DNA of 64,000 bases from Solirubrobacterales bacterium (GCA_020438425.1 JAGQUQ010000002.1:1-64000); one strand, 5' to 3'; positions 10,078 to 18,657 are shown, counted from the first letter of the stretch. Translations and numbers: made by a program. Notes: generated from the sequence alone by a model not told the origin.

Positions 10078-10998
10078 CTAGGGGGTGCGCTTCACGTTGG
10101 CGAGCAGGGTCTCCTTGATCTGGGCGATGATCTCGAGGGCCTCGCTCCACTCGCGCTGCCAGACGTTGCGGCCGAAGATAACTCCGGAGCCGCCGGCGTC
10201 CATCACCGACTTGGTGTGACCGAGCACGGTCGCATCGTCGGTCTTCGATCCACCCGAGAGCACGACCAGTGAACGGCCGGCCGACTCGACGCACTGACGC
10301 ATCGCCTCTTCGGCGGTGACGTCGAACTCGTTGTACGGAGGCTGGGCGTTCTTGTCGTTTTCCGGGTCGATCTTCGGGTAGTTCAGCTTGACCACGTCGG
10401 CGCCCATCTCCATCGCCATCCGGGCCGCGTAATCGATCGCGTAGAACGAACCGGCGCCGCCCTTGGCGTCGATCGCCTCACCGCGCGGGTAGGACCAGAC
10501 GATCAGCGGCATGCCGAAGCGGTCACAGTCCTGGCGAACCTGGCGCAACTGGGCGAGATCCTCGTCCTGACGGGGCGAGCCGACGTAAAGCGTGTAGCCG
10601 ATCGCGTCGGCGCCGAGCCGGACGCCATCCTCGACCGTGGCGTTGCAGGTCGAAAGGGCCTTGGAGGAGCTGGGGATGTCGGTCTTGCCGTTGACCTTGA
10701 GGATCAGCGGCACCTCGCCGGCGTAGTCCGGGTAGTACTTCTCGGCCATGCCGATCTGGCAGGCGAGCGCGGAATAACCGGCTTCGGCGGCCAGTTTGAA
10801 CTGGTACTCGGGATCCTTCGAGGCCGGGTTCGGGAAGAAGTCCCGGGGGCCGTGCTCGATGCCCTGGTCGATCGGCAGCAGCATCAGGGTTCCGTTACCC
10901 GGGCCGAACTCGAAGAGCAGGCGGTGAAGCCGCGCGCGCTTGCCGGGAGGCAGCGTCGCGAGCAGTGACTTCTGTTCGGTCAGGGTGTTGGCTTCCAT
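10078..10998 (-). CDS. fbaB: Class I fructose-bisphosphate aldolase, DhnA/FbaB type
   Basis: 306-residue Schiff-base aldolase interconverting fructose-1,6-bisphosphate with dihydroxyacetone phosphate and glyceraldehyde-3-phosphate. It belongs to the archaeal-type/FbaB (DeoC-like) group, shown by L-P-I-D-Q-G-I-E-H-G, S-Y-P-R-G-E-A and A-D-V-V-K-L-N-Y-P, whose Lys forms the Schiff base, plus the phosphate-binding V-L-S-G-G-S-K and G-V-I-F-G-R-N-V-W-Q. ATG at 10998 is preceded by AGGAGG; the longer open frame lacks such a site. The thermonuclease gene follows 2 bases downstream. Confidence 0.93.
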   Translation of the reverse strand: MEANTLTEQKSLLATLPPGKRARLHRLLFEFGPGNGTLMLLPIDQGIEHGPRDFFPNPASKDPEYQFKLAAEAGYSALACQIGMAEKYYPDYAGEVPLILKVNGKTDIPSSSKALSTCNATVEDGVRLGADAIGYTLYVGSPRQDEDLAQLRQVRQDCDRFGMPLIVWSYPRGEAIDAKGGAGSFYAIDYAARMAMEMGADVVKLNYPKIDPENDKNAQPPYNEFDVTAEEAMRQCVESAGRSLVVLSGGSKTDDATVLGHTKSVMDAGGSGVIFGRNVWQREWSEALEIIAQIKETLLANVKRTP

Positions 10999-11090
10999 TT
11001 GCTTCTCGGTCCTCCTGGGGATTGGAAAAAGTCTCTGTGGGCAGTATGTCAATGCCGGAGCGGAGAAGGCGGCTATCCTCGGGTACGGCA

Positions 11091-11876
11091 ATGAGCGAGA
11101 CCGAACTCAATGTGGTCTGTAAGTCATGCGGGGCGGAAGTCAGCCCCTACGTGACCGAGTGCCCCTACTGCGGCGCCCGGGTGCGAAAACGTGCTCCCGA
11201 CCTCGAGCGGGGAGGCGACGGCGGGCTCGAACCAAAGCAGTCGCGCCGCGAGAAGCGCCGTGACGAGAAGGCACGCCAGAAGGCGGAGAGAACGGCCCGG
11301 CCGGCCCGCGCCGAATCGCTCGGCAACCGGCCCTGGGCGAGCATCGCGCTGATTCTGATCCCTGCCGTTGCGATGATCGTGCGGATCGCCACGGGCAGCC
11401 TGCTCGAGGACTTCGGCGGGGTCGTGGTTCCATTCGACGAGGAGTGGTGGCGCCTGATCACCGCGCCCTTTGCCTACCTCAGCGTCGGCTACCTGTTCGC
11501 GGTCGGCCTCGCGCTCGCGCTTTTCGGTTCGAGGCTGGAGCGCCGGCTGGGCACGGTTCCCGTCTTCGTGCTGCTGGTGGCATGCGGGGCGCTCGGGGTC
11601 CTGGCCGCCTCCGCCGTGGCCGACCAGCGGGATGTGGTCACGGTGATCGCCGGCGGCAACGGGATCGCCCTCGGGGCGATCGGCGCCTGGTTTGCCGCCA
11701 ACCGCGCCGCCCTCAAGGCCGAAGGCGAGTGGGTCGACCTGGCCGGCGTCCTGATTGCCGCCCTGGTCATCCTGCTGCTGCCGGTCGTGGTGCCGACCGC
11801 CGATTTCTGGTCCGGCCTGGCCGGCGGGCTGGTCGGGCTGCTGGCGGGGTTCGTGGCCGCTCGCTTCGCCCGTTAG
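11091..11876 (+). CDS. Zinc-ribbon fused to a rhomboid-fold membrane protein lacking catalytic residues
   Basis: 261-residue protein. The N terminus is a zinc ribbon (C-K-S-C-G and C-P-Y-C-G, about residues 9-30), followed by a basic linker and six hydrophobic segments with rhomboid landmarks: W-W-R-L-I-T-A-P-F, L-F-G-S-R-L-E-R-R-L-G, G-G-N-G-I-A-L-G-A-I-G-A-W and S-G-L-A-G-G-L-V-G-L-L-A-G. In active rhomboids the third motif is G-x-S-G and the last helix carries the catalytic His (A-H-L-G-G). Here Asn replaces Ser and the His is absent, so it is probably a pseudoprotease. Divergent from the aldolase; ATG at 11091 chosen. Confidence 0.8.
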   Translation: MSETELNVVCKSCGAEVSPYVTECPYCGARVRKRAPDLERGGDGGLEPKQSRREKRRDEKARQKAERTARPARAESLGNRPWASIALILIPAVAMIVRIATGSLLEDFGGVVVPFDEEWWRLITAPFAYLSVGYLFAVGLALALFGSRLERRLGTVPVFVLLVACGALGVLAASAVADQRDVVTVIAGGNGIALGAIGAWFAANRAALKAEGEWVDLAGVLIAALVILLLPVVVPTADFWSGLAGGLVGLLAGFVAARFAR

Positions 11877-11886
11877 GCTTGGCCGC

Positions 11887-12243
11887 GTGCCAGAGGAGAC
11901 CATCTCCGACGAGGAACTTGCCGCCGCGGTCGAGCGGCTGAGCGACCCCGAGCGATTCGGCGAAGCCGAGCGTATGGTTGCCCGGGCGGCTCCCGGCCTT
12001 CCGGCCGTGCTCGTAACCGCGCTCGGGCAGGGAGGGTGGTTCGGCGAGTCGCATCTTTCGGAGACCCTCAAGGCCGCGACCATCCCCGACGAGGATCAGC
12101 GTCTGACCGCGATCCGCGCTCTGCTCACCGAAGAAACCCAGATGGGGATGATGGTCGGAGTCGCGGTCGGCTGGGCGCTCCGGCAGGAACTTCAGGAAAG
12201 CGGTGCCAGCAGCACCCAGGAAAACGAAAACGAGGAGAGCTGA
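11887..12243 (+). CDS. Hypothetical protein
   Basis: 118-residue acidic soluble protein from a GTG start 10 bases after the rhomboid-like gene. Helical segments include E-E-L-A-A-A-V-E-R-L, A-E-R-M-V-A-R-A-A-P and I-R-A-L-L-T-E-E-T-Q-M-G-M-M-V-G; the tail is Glu/Asn/Ser-rich. I do not recognise the family. It is followed within 2 bases by the UPF0173 hydrolase, so probably co-transcribed. Confidence 0.65.
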   Translation: MPEETISDEELAAAVERLSDPERFGEAERMVARAAPGLPAVLVTALGQGGWFGESHLSETLKAATIPDEDQRLTAIRALLTEETQMGMMVGVAVGWALRQELQESGASSTQENENEES

Positions 12244-12245
12244 CG

Positions 12246-12956
12246 ATGGAGATTCGCTACCACGGCCATTCCTGCTTCGAGTTGAGCGAGGGCGAGACGA
12301 CCCTGATCGTCGATCCGTTCCTTGCCCCCAACAACCCGAAGGCGGATGCGACCGCCGACGACGTCTCGGTCACCCACCTGGCCCTGACTCACGGGCACGC
12401 CGACCACGTGGCCGACGCGGTCGCGGTCGCCACAAAGAACAAGCCCCAGTGCGTGGCCATGGTCGAGGTCGCCAACTGGCTCGAGATGCAGGGAGTGGAG
12501 AACGTCTCCGACCCGAACCTCGGCGGCACCGTCCGCTTCGACGACCTTTCGATCAAGCTGGTGCCGGCCTGGCACACCAACACCCTGCCCGGTTCCGAGG
12601 AGCGTCCCTTCAGCGCCGAACTCGGAACCCCGATCGGCACACCGGCCGGGCTGATCATCGAGATGGGCGGCCTGACCATCTATGACGCCGGCGACACCTG
12701 CCTGTTCGGGGACATGGAACTGATCGGCAAGCGCCACGGGGTCGATGTGGCCCTGTTGCCGATCGGCGGTCACTACACGATGGACCGCGAGGACGCGGCC
12801 TACGCTGCCGGCTTGATCGGGGCCAAGCGCGTGATCCCGATCCATTACGACACTTTCCCGCCGATCGAGACCGACGCCCAGGCCTTCGCCGACGATCTCA
12901 AGTCAAAGGGAATCGAAGGAATAGTCCTCGAACCCGGCCAGAGCTCCGAGCTCTAG
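12246..12956 (+). CDS. UPF0173 metallo-beta-lactamase-fold hydrolase
   Basis: 236-residue protein of the MBL superfamily, UlaG-like UPF0173 subgroup. It has the N-terminal Y-H-G-H-S-C-F, the metal site L-T-H-G-H-A-D-H-V, P-A-W-H-T-N (third ligand region), Y-D-A-G-D-T (bridging Asp) and the final I-P-I-H-Y-D-T-F-P. The substrate of this subgroup is not established; a phosphodiester or lactone is likely. ATG lies 2 bases after the previous stop, preceded by GAGGAG. Confidence 0.92.
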   Translation: MEIRYHGHSCFELSEGETTLIVDPFLAPNNPKADATADDVSVTHLALTHGHADHVADAVAVATKNKPQCVAMVEVANWLEMQGVENVSDPNLGGTVRFDDLSIKLVPAWHTNTLPGSEERPFSAELGTPIGTPAGLIIEMGGLTIYDAGDTCLFGDMELIGKRHGVDVALLPIGGHYTMDREDAAYAAGLIGAKRVIPIHYDTFPPIETDAQAFADDLKSKGIEGIVLEPGQSSEL

Positions 12957-12973
12957 AAGCACCCGAAACGAGA

Positions 12974-13017
12974 GCCCCTCCCATCCATCGGTTAATGGAG
13001 GTAGGAGGGGCGGGTTT
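12974..13017 (+). terminator. Hairpin terminator after the UPF0173 gene
   Basis: GCCCCTCC (12974-12981) pairs with GGAGGGGC (13004-13011), followed by GGGTTT. Its stem and first loop bases closely resemble the hairpin at 8070-8107. Confidence 0.7.
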
Positions 13018-13022
13018 CCGTG

Positions 13023-13046
13023 GTCATCCGGCGAAGACCGGATGAC
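13023..13046 (-). terminator. Hairpin between the UPF0173 and sigma-factor genes, probably ending the sigma gene
   Basis: GTCATCCGG (13023-13031) pairs with CCGGATGAC (13038-13046), loop of six bases (TCTTCG on the minus strand). It lies just beyond the stop of the minus-strand sigma gene. There is no strong U-tract. Confidence 0.55.
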
Positions 13047-13052
13047 ATGCAG

Positions 13053-14552
13053 TTAGTTAACCGGGGCCTGCGGTGTGGTCGGCGTGTCCGGCATCGGGGC
13101 CGGGCTCGGCGAGGTCGGGACCACCGGAGTGGCCGGATCGACCGCGACCGGGGCGGACGGGGTCGAGCCCGGGGTCTGCGGCTCGGTCGGGATCTCGGTC
13201 GGGACCGTGGCCGGACCGTCGTTCACGATCTCGTCGGGCGGGTAGGTCGTGTGACCTTCGAAGCCGTCTCCACCTTCATCGGTGGCCGGACCGGGGGCGG
13301 TGCCCTGTTCGACCGGCTGGGCGGCCAGGTCCTCCGGATGGGTGACCGGCGGAACCGTCTCGGTGCCCGTCTCGGGGGTCACGGCCTCAACCGGATCGGT
13401 TGCCGGAACCTCGGCCGAAGCCTTGTCCAGCTCCGGCTCGGGGGCCACTTCGGTCGCGGGGACCGCGGCGTGGAGCGGCTTGGCCGGATCGGTGGCCGCC
13501 AGGGTCTTGCTCTGGGTGCCGGAGTTGCTGTCAACCGGGCTGGTGGACACCTTCTCCTTGACCTCGACCGCACCGGCGGTGATGACCGCAGCGGTGACGA
13601 CACCGGCCAGGGCCTTGGCGCCTACCGCGCTGGTCACTGCGCCGATGCCCGAAGCGGCACCTGCGCCGGCGCTCACGGCGGCGGCTCCGCCGGCGGCACC
13701 GGCTCCGGCACCTGCGGCACCGGTTCCGGCGGCACCGCCACCGAGACCGAGCTTGGCCGCGATCGCACCCTTGAGGGCGACCAGGGGGCCGATCGGCATC
13801 AGAGCCGCGAGGGCCTTGTTGTCATTGCGAAGCTGTTTGCGGAAGGCCGAGCATTCCTCGCAGTCACGGACGTGACGGCGAACCGGCCCGGAAGCCTTGG
13901 CCAGGCCTTCGGCGGCCTCGGCCAGCTCGACCCGGACTTCGCCACAGGTCAGCATGCGGGCCTGGCTGGCTTCGGCCAGCGAGATGCGGGCCCGAACCAG
14001 CAGCGACTTGACCGAGGGCACGGTGGTGTCCATCGCCTCGGCGATCTCCTCGTAGGAGAGAGCGTCGATCTCACGCAGGAGCAGGGCGGCGCGCTGGGTT
14101 TCCGGAAGCTTGGTCACGTCCTGCAGGAGCTGACGGAACTCCTCGCGGTTGTGGACCTTCTCCGCGGTGCCGGCTTCGGCAACCATCGGAACCATGTCCA
14201 TTGACTCCTGGGCGACGGCCCTGGGCCGGCGCAGGTGATTCAAAGAGCGGTTGCGGGCGATCCGGTACAGCCAGGGACGAAGGTTGATCTCCCGGTTGTC
14301 CGCCATCATCGCCTTGTAGGCGTTGACGAAGACTTCCTGAAGAACATCCTCGGCGTCCTCGGTCGAGCCGATCATCTGCCGACAGAAACCGAGCAGACGG
14401 GCCTGGTACCGATCGACGATCGTGTCGAAGGCTCCCGCGTTGCCGGCTCGCACCATGGCGACCAGCTTCTCGTCGCCTTGAAGCTTCAGCAGGGGCGACT
14501 TGCGGGCGAGAAGGCCTCGTCGTGCCGCGTGATTTAGTGCTGATGCTTCCAA
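13053..14552 (-). CDS. ECF sigma factor fused to zinc-finger anti-sigma-like domain, membrane segment and Pro/Thr tail
   Basis: 499-residue fusion. Sigma region 2 is at about residues 35-105 (A-F-D-T-I-V-D-R-Y-Q-A-R-L, D-A-E-D-V-L-Q-E-V-F, R-P-W-L-Y-R-I-A-R-N) and region 4 at about 145-200 (L-P-E-T-Q-R-A-A-L-L, L-S-Y-E-E-I-A-E-A-M, V-K-S-L-L-V-R-A-R). Then comes a zf-HC2-like module (C near 210, H-V-R-D-C-E-E-C near 235), an Ala/Gly-rich hydrophobic stretch (about 265-345) that probably crosses the membrane, and a 150-residue Pro/Thr/Glu-rich tail likely outside the cell. Normal ECF factors are about 180-200 residues. I infer self-inhibition relieved by an extracytoplasmic signal. Confidence 0.88.
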   Translation of the reverse strand: MEASALNHAARRGLLARKSPLLKLQGDEKLVAMVRAGNAGAFDTIVDRYQARLLGFCRQMIGSTEDAEDVLQEVFVNAYKAMMADNREINLRPWLYRIARNRSLNHLRRPRAVAQESMDMVPMVAEAGTAEKVHNREEFRQLLQDVTKLPETQRAALLLREIDALSYEEIAEAMDTTVPSVKSLLVRARISLAEASQARMLTCGEVRVELAEAAEGLAKASGPVRRHVRDCEECSAFRKQLRNDNKALAALMPIGPLVALKGAIAAKLGLGGGAAGTGAAGAGAGAAGGAAAVSAGAGAASGIGAVTSAVGAKALAGVVTAAVITAGAVEVKEKVSTSPVDSNSGTQSKTLAATDPAKPLHAAVPATEVAPEPELDKASAEVPATDPVEAVTPETGTETVPPVTHPEDLAAQPVEQGTAPGPATDEGGDGFEGHTTYPPDEIVNDGPATVPTEIPTEPQTPGSTPSAPVAVDPATPVVPTSPSPAPMPDTPTTPQAPVN

Positions 14553-14731
14553 GGGACTCCTTTTGACTGGGGACCTTGCGGTCCGGGTTTCCTCCTGTGC
14601 TTACGGAAACACCGTACCCAGCCAAATGTAGCGGTCTCTAAACGGGAATATTCCAGTTTCTAAAGATTGGGCTTACGTCCCCATTCTACCCCTGTTTGCC
14701 CGCTTACAACCGCAGGTTCTACCCTTCAGGG

Positions 14732-14816
14732 GCCCGGATGGCGGAATGGTAGACGCAGCGGCCTTAAAAGCCGCAGTCCTGAAAGGGGCGTGCGGGTTCG
14801 AGTCCCGCTCCGGGTA
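14732..14816 (+). tRNA. tRNA-Leu(UAA)
   Basis: 85-base class II tRNA with a long variable arm. The acceptor stem pairs GCCCGGA (14732-14738) with TCCGGGT (14809-14815), the first pair being G-U, with A as discriminator. The anticodon stem GCGGC/GCCGC encloses CTTAAAA, anticodon TAA. The T arm has GGTTCGAGTCC. CCA is not encoded. Confidence 0.95.
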
Positions 14817-14912
14817 TTTCCTCCATTAACCCGAAGGATGTGAAGCGGCCGCCGCGGGTTAGGGCTAGGCTTGCGACATATTGGCGCGTCAGATCAGAAG
14901 GGGAGTAGCGAG

Positions 14913-16328
14913 TTGACCAAAGAACGTCCGCATCTCGGTTGGGTTCGTTTCATCACGATTCTGGCCGGTTTCTTCACCGTGCTGGCGATTCTCTCCACCT
15001 GGGTCGACCGTCAGGTCTTTGACACCCAGGAGTGGGGCGACACCTCACTGAAGCTCCTGCAGAACCCCGAGATCCAGCAGCAGGTCGCTACCTACGCGGT
15101 GGATGAGCTCTACGCCAACGTGGACGTGCAGGGCGAACTCGCGAAGGGCCTCGACGAACTCAACTCGAATCTCGGTGACACGCTGGCCGGGCCGTTGGCC
15201 GGAGCGGCCAGGCAGGGCGCCGACAACCTCGCTCTCCGGGCCCTCGAAAACGACAAGGTCCAGTCGGCCTGGCAGTCCGCCAACATCGCCGCCCATCAGA
15301 CCTTGATCGACGTGATCGAGGACAAGGGCGAGTTCACCAGCACCAGCGAGGGACAGGTCGAGCTGAAACTGAAGCCCCTGATCATCGAGATCGCCGATCA
15401 GGTCGGGCTCGGTGACCAGGCGAGAGACAAGATCCCCGACTCGGTCGGCAACGTCAAGATCGTCGAGTCGAAGGAGCTTTCCCAGGTCCAGACGGTCGCC
15501 CAGTTGATTCACGGCCTCGCGCTGGTCTCGGGGCTGCTGGCCCTCGTCCTGATCGCCCTCGCCGTCTGGCTGTCACCCGGATACCGCTGGCTGACCCTGT
15601 TCTGGCTGTCCGTCGCCCTGATCCTCGCCGCCCTGATCGTCCTGGTCCTGCGTTCGGTCGCCGGCAACGTCCTCGTTCCCGAGCTGGCGGATCCGGATAT
15701 TCAGCCGGCTGCGCATGCGGCCTGGGACATCGCAACCGAACTGCTCAAGTCGGTTGCCTGGGGGGTGATCTGGCTCGCGGTCGTGCTGCTGGTCGTCGCC
15801 TGGGTAATCGCCCCCACCAAGCCTTCCGGGAAGGTCCGGGAGTTCCTCGCGGTTCCCTTCGGCCAGTACCCGGCCGCCACCTTCAGCCTGCTCGGGCTGG
15901 CCGCATTCATCTTTCTGATCATGGGCGCCGGAGACGGCCGCGAGTTCCTGATCCGGCTGGTCATTGTGCTGATGGCCGGGGCCGGGTTCTGGTTCTTCCG
16001 GCGACAGATCATGCTCGAATTCCCAGACGCGGACTATTCGGGCCTGAGGGAGTTCGGCGAGCGAACCCGCGACAAGGCGAAGAACGCCTGGGCCGGGAGG
16101 CCGAAGAACATCCAGATGCCCAAGCTCGGGGGCAAGGATGGCGACGGCGGCGCTCCCGGAGGCGCGTCGCAGCCCGAAGCGGAGACCGCAGTTCTCGGGT
16201 CCACCCCGGCTGCGTCCGAGGAGAGCCGGCTCGATCAGCTCGAGAAGCTCGGCAAGCTCAAGGACGCCGGCATCCTCGACGACGAGGAATTCGCGGCCGA
16301 GAAGAAGAGGATTCTCGGAGGCGATTGA
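14913..16328 (+). CDS. Polytopic membrane protein with C-terminal SHOCT domain
   Basis: 471-residue protein. I place the start at TTG 14913, which has GGGAG seven bases upstream; the frame is open from 14871. The first membrane helix is near residues 9-32. A long extracytoplasmic helical domain (about 35-190, with V-D-V-Q-G-E-L-A and D-K-I-P-D-S-V-G-N) is followed by about five to six transmembrane helices, a basic linker (R-D-K-A-K-N-A-W-A-G-R) and a C-terminal SHOCT module (L-E-K-L-G-K-L-K-D-A-G-I-L, E-E-F-A-A-E-K-K-R-I-L). SHOCT domains are thought to mediate oligomerisation. Function unknown. Confidence 0.85.
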   Translation: MTKERPHLGWVRFITILAGFFTVLAILSTWVDRQVFDTQEWGDTSLKLLQNPEIQQQVATYAVDELYANVDVQGELAKGLDELNSNLGDTLAGPLAGAARQGADNLALRALENDKVQSAWQSANIAAHQTLIDVIEDKGEFTSTSEGQVELKLKPLIIEIADQVGLGDQARDKIPDSVGNVKIVESKELSQVQTVAQLIHGLALVSGLLALVLIALAVWLSPGYRWLTLFWLSVALILAALIVLVLRSVAGNVLVPELADPDIQPAAHAAWDIATELLKSVAWGVIWLAVVLLVVAWVIAPTKPSGKVREFLAVPFGQYPAATFSLLGLAAFIFLIMGAGDGREFLIRLVIVLMAGAGFWFFRRQIMLEFPDADYSGLREFGERTRDKAKNAWAGRPKNIQMPKLGGKDGDGGAPGGASQPEAETAVLGSTPAASEESRLDQLEKLGKLKDAGILDDEEFAAEKKRILGGD

Positions 16329-16331
16329 GCG

Positions 16332-16813
16332 ATGCGGGCCGCCGGGTTCACCTTTGGCCCGGGAATCGTCTGCGGCCTGCTTTTCGCTCTTGTCCCGTCG
16401 GCGGGCGCATCGATGTCCGCCTCCAGCTATGTCCACATCGAGCGGATGAAAGCCGACTTCGGTGCGGTCGATAACGGGGTGTCCGGAGACTGGTTCGGAA
16501 TCCTCCTGGAACTCCAGGGTGGGCCGACGCAGGTTCTTTGAAGGGAAGCGACGGCAGCTGCGAACTGGTCAACGGAAGCGCCGGGTTCCTGGTCATTTAC
16601 CGGACCGGAGGTCGAACCCGGGCTGTCGGCTTGAACGGCCCCAAGTTCAAACTGCTGCCAGTAAAGTCGATCGTGCTCAGGGCAAAGTCCTTCCCCTGGC
16701 TGATCGGTCCGCTTAGGTCGGCTTCGAACCGCAGGATCACGGTGACCGTGTCTCTGCCGGACGGAGCCGGAAAGACGACGAAGGCCGAACGCACTTCGCC
16801 GCTGAAGTTCTAG
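16332..16813 (+). pseudogene. Probable secreted protein split by a frameshift, or two overlapping small ORFs
   Basis: Frame 1 (16332-16541) starts with a signal peptide (G-I-V-C-G-L-L-F-A-L-V-P-S-A-G-A-S) and a short mature part. It stops at 16541, where a second frame (TTG at 16538, ending 16813) continues with beta-strand-like sequence (C-E-L-V-N-G-S-A-G-F-L-V-I-Y, R-I-T-V-T-V-S-L-P). The two parts read as one small secreted domain if one base is shifted near 16536-16541. Alternatively they are coupled by the TTGA overlap. Family not recognised. The end overlaps the convergent ppx stop by 4 bases. Confidence 0.45.
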
Positions 16814-17763
16814 TGCCGGTCAGCGGCGGCCGTTATCGCGCAGCCGTAGAGGATGTCGTGTTCGGAGACCTCGATCTCCAGCAGGTCGAAGTTGCGCATG
16901 ATCTCGATCAGGATCACAACCCCGGCGACGATTGCCTGGGCCCGGTCCGGATGAAGGCCCGGAACCCGCTTGCGTTCTTCCAGCGGGATCGAAGCAAGGC
17001 GGGAAAGCCACCACTGAACGGTGCCAAGCGGCAAACGGTGGCCCTCGACCGCCATCGGGTCATAGGGCTCTAGCTCAAGGTCGATCGCGGCCAGTGAGGA
17101 GGGGGTGCCGGCGACCGCGATGGCGCGGTCGATTTCCAGCAGCTCCGCACCTTCGAGCGCCGACTGGACCAGTTTGCTGATGTCCTTGGCCAGGGCTTCG
17201 AGTTCGGCCGAGTCGGGCGGGTCGCCGGTCAGGAGTCGTTCCGTGTGGCGGACCACGCCGGCCTGGAGCGAAGTGTGGAAGACCGGCTCGGAGCCGCGGC
17301 CGACGATTATTTCGGTCGACCCGCCGCCGATGTCGATGACCAGCAGATTCTCGTTCGGGTCCCGCCCCGAGGAGGTTCCGAGGTATGTGAAGTTCGCTTC
17401 CTGGTCCCCGTCGATCACCCGGCACTGGATCGCGAACCGTTCCCTCAACTCGGCCACGAAGGCGTCGCCGTTCTCGGCGTCCCGGACCGCGCTGGTCGCG
17501 ATGACGAGCATTTCTTTCGCTTCCTCCTCGGCGACCAGGGTCACGTAGCTCCCGATTGCCTCGCAGACCGCTTCGATCCCTTCGGCCGAGAGCTGGCCGG
17601 AATGATCGACGCCGCGACCGAGTCGGGTGACCCTGCTTTCGCGGTAGATCTCATCGACTTCGCGGCCTTCGACGTCGGCGATCAGGAGCCGGGTCGAGTT
17701 GGTGCCGATGTCGATTACCGCGACTCGCACTGACGACGCGCTCTTGGGGAGGGTGGCGGCCAA
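16810..17763 (-). CDS. Exopolyphosphatase / guanosine pentaphosphate phosphohydrolase (Ppx/GppA family)
   Basis: 317-residue ASKHA-fold phosphatase acting on polyphosphate or pppGpp. Signatures are V-I-D-I-G-T-N-S-T-R-L-L (phosphate 1), V-I-A-T-S-A-V-R-D-A-E-N, I-D-I-G-G-G-S-T-E-I-I (phosphate 2), A-G-T-P-S-S-L-A-A-I and a C-terminal H-P-D-R-A-Q-A-I-V-A-G. It is the short actinobacterial form without the C-terminal HD domain, so Ppx and GppA activity cannot be told apart. Confidence 0.93.
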   Translation of the reverse strand: MAATLPKSASSVRVAVIDIGTNSTRLLIADVEGREVDEIYRESRVTRLGRGVDHSGQLSAEGIEAVCEAIGSYVTLVAEEEAKEMLVIATSAVRDAENGDAFVAELRERFAIQCRVIDGDQEANFTYLGTSSGRDPNENLLVIDIGGGSTEIIVGRGSEPVFHTSLQAGVVRHTERLLTGDPPDSAELEALAKDISKLVQSALEGAELLEIDRAIAVAGTPSSLAAIDLELEPYDPMAVEGHRLPLGTVQWWLSRLASIPLEERKRVPGLHPDRAQAIVAGVVILIEIMRNFDLLEIEVSEHDILYGCAITAAADRH

Positions 17764-17824
17764 GGTTCAAGAATATGCGCCGGGGATATTCTCGGGGCGA
17801 ACGGCAAGCAACCGGAGGACGAAT

Positions 17825-18586
17825 ATGGCGGACAGACTCGAAGGTGCGGCGGTGCTGGTGACCGGGGCGAGCAGCGGGATCGGCGAGGCGACCGCCCGGG
17901 CGCTGGCCGCCCGGGGAGCCAAGGTCGCGCTGGTCGCAAGGAGGACCGACCGGATCGAAAAGCTGGCCAAGGAGATCGCTGCGGGCGGCCACGTGGCGCT
18001 GGCGATCGAGGCCGACGTGACCGATCAGGAGCAGGCGATCGCCGCGGTCGAGCGAACCGCCGGTGACTTTGGCCGGCTCGACATCGTGGTCAACAACGCC
18101 GGTGTGATGCTGCTCGGCCCGATCCACGGAGCGCCGACCGAGGAGTGGGACCGGATGATCGACGTGAACCTCAAGGGCCTGCTCTACACGACCCACGCCG
18201 CCCTGCCGCATCTCTTCGCTGCCACGCAGGATTCACCCCGCAAGGTTGCTGACGTGGTGAACATCTCGTCGGTTGCGGGACGGGTCGCCTCGGCCGGGGC
18301 CGGCGTCTACAACCTGACCAAGCACGGGGTCGGGGCGGTTTCCGAGGCGCTCCGTCAGGAGGCAAGCAGACACGGCGTCCGCGTAACGATCATCGAACCG
18401 GGCTTCGTCGAGACCGAACTCCAGAGCCACAACCGGCCCGAGGTTCACGAGAAGCTGAAGGAACGGACCGCGAAGATCGAGCCGCTCAGCGCGCATGACA
18501 TCGCCGACGCGATCGAGTACGCGGTCACCCGTCCGGCTCGCGTTTCCCTGAACGAGCTCTTGATCCGCCCGACCACCCAGCCCTGA
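17825..18586 (+). CDS. Short-chain dehydrogenase/reductase (classical SDR)
   Basis: 253-residue NAD(P)-dependent oxidoreductase. Cofactor motif T-G-A-S-S-G-I-G near residue 16, N-N-A-G-V-M near 90, catalytic Ser in V-N-I-S-S-V-A-G and Y-N-L-T-K at about 160-165. Arg residues after beta2 (V-A-R-R-T-D-R) suggest NADP(H). C-terminal P-G-F-V-E-T-E is typical. The ATG at 17825 follows an A/G-rich stretch; upstream codons overlap the ppx promoter. Substrate unknown. Confidence 0.92.
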   Translation: MADRLEGAAVLVTGASSGIGEATARALAARGAKVALVARRTDRIEKLAKEIAAGGHVALAIEADVTDQEQAIAAVERTAGDFGRLDIVVNNAGVMLLGPIHGAPTEEWDRMIDVNLKGLLYTTHAALPHLFAATQDSPRKVADVVNISSVAGRVASAGAGVYNLTKHGVGAVSEALRQEASRHGVRVTIIEPGFVETELQSHNRPEVHEKLKERTAKIEPLSAHDIADAIEYAVTRPARVSLNELLIRPTTQP

Positions 18587-18657
18587 GCCCGGGCTTTCGG
18601 GCGCTGAAGGAGTCGATTGCTTCTTCTTGGCCGGGAATGCTATTTGCTTCAGGTGGT

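Noticed and set aside
18587-18602. GCCCG/CGGGC hairpin after the SDR gene as terminator
   Set aside because: Short 5-base stem without a U-tract; expected by chance at this GC content.
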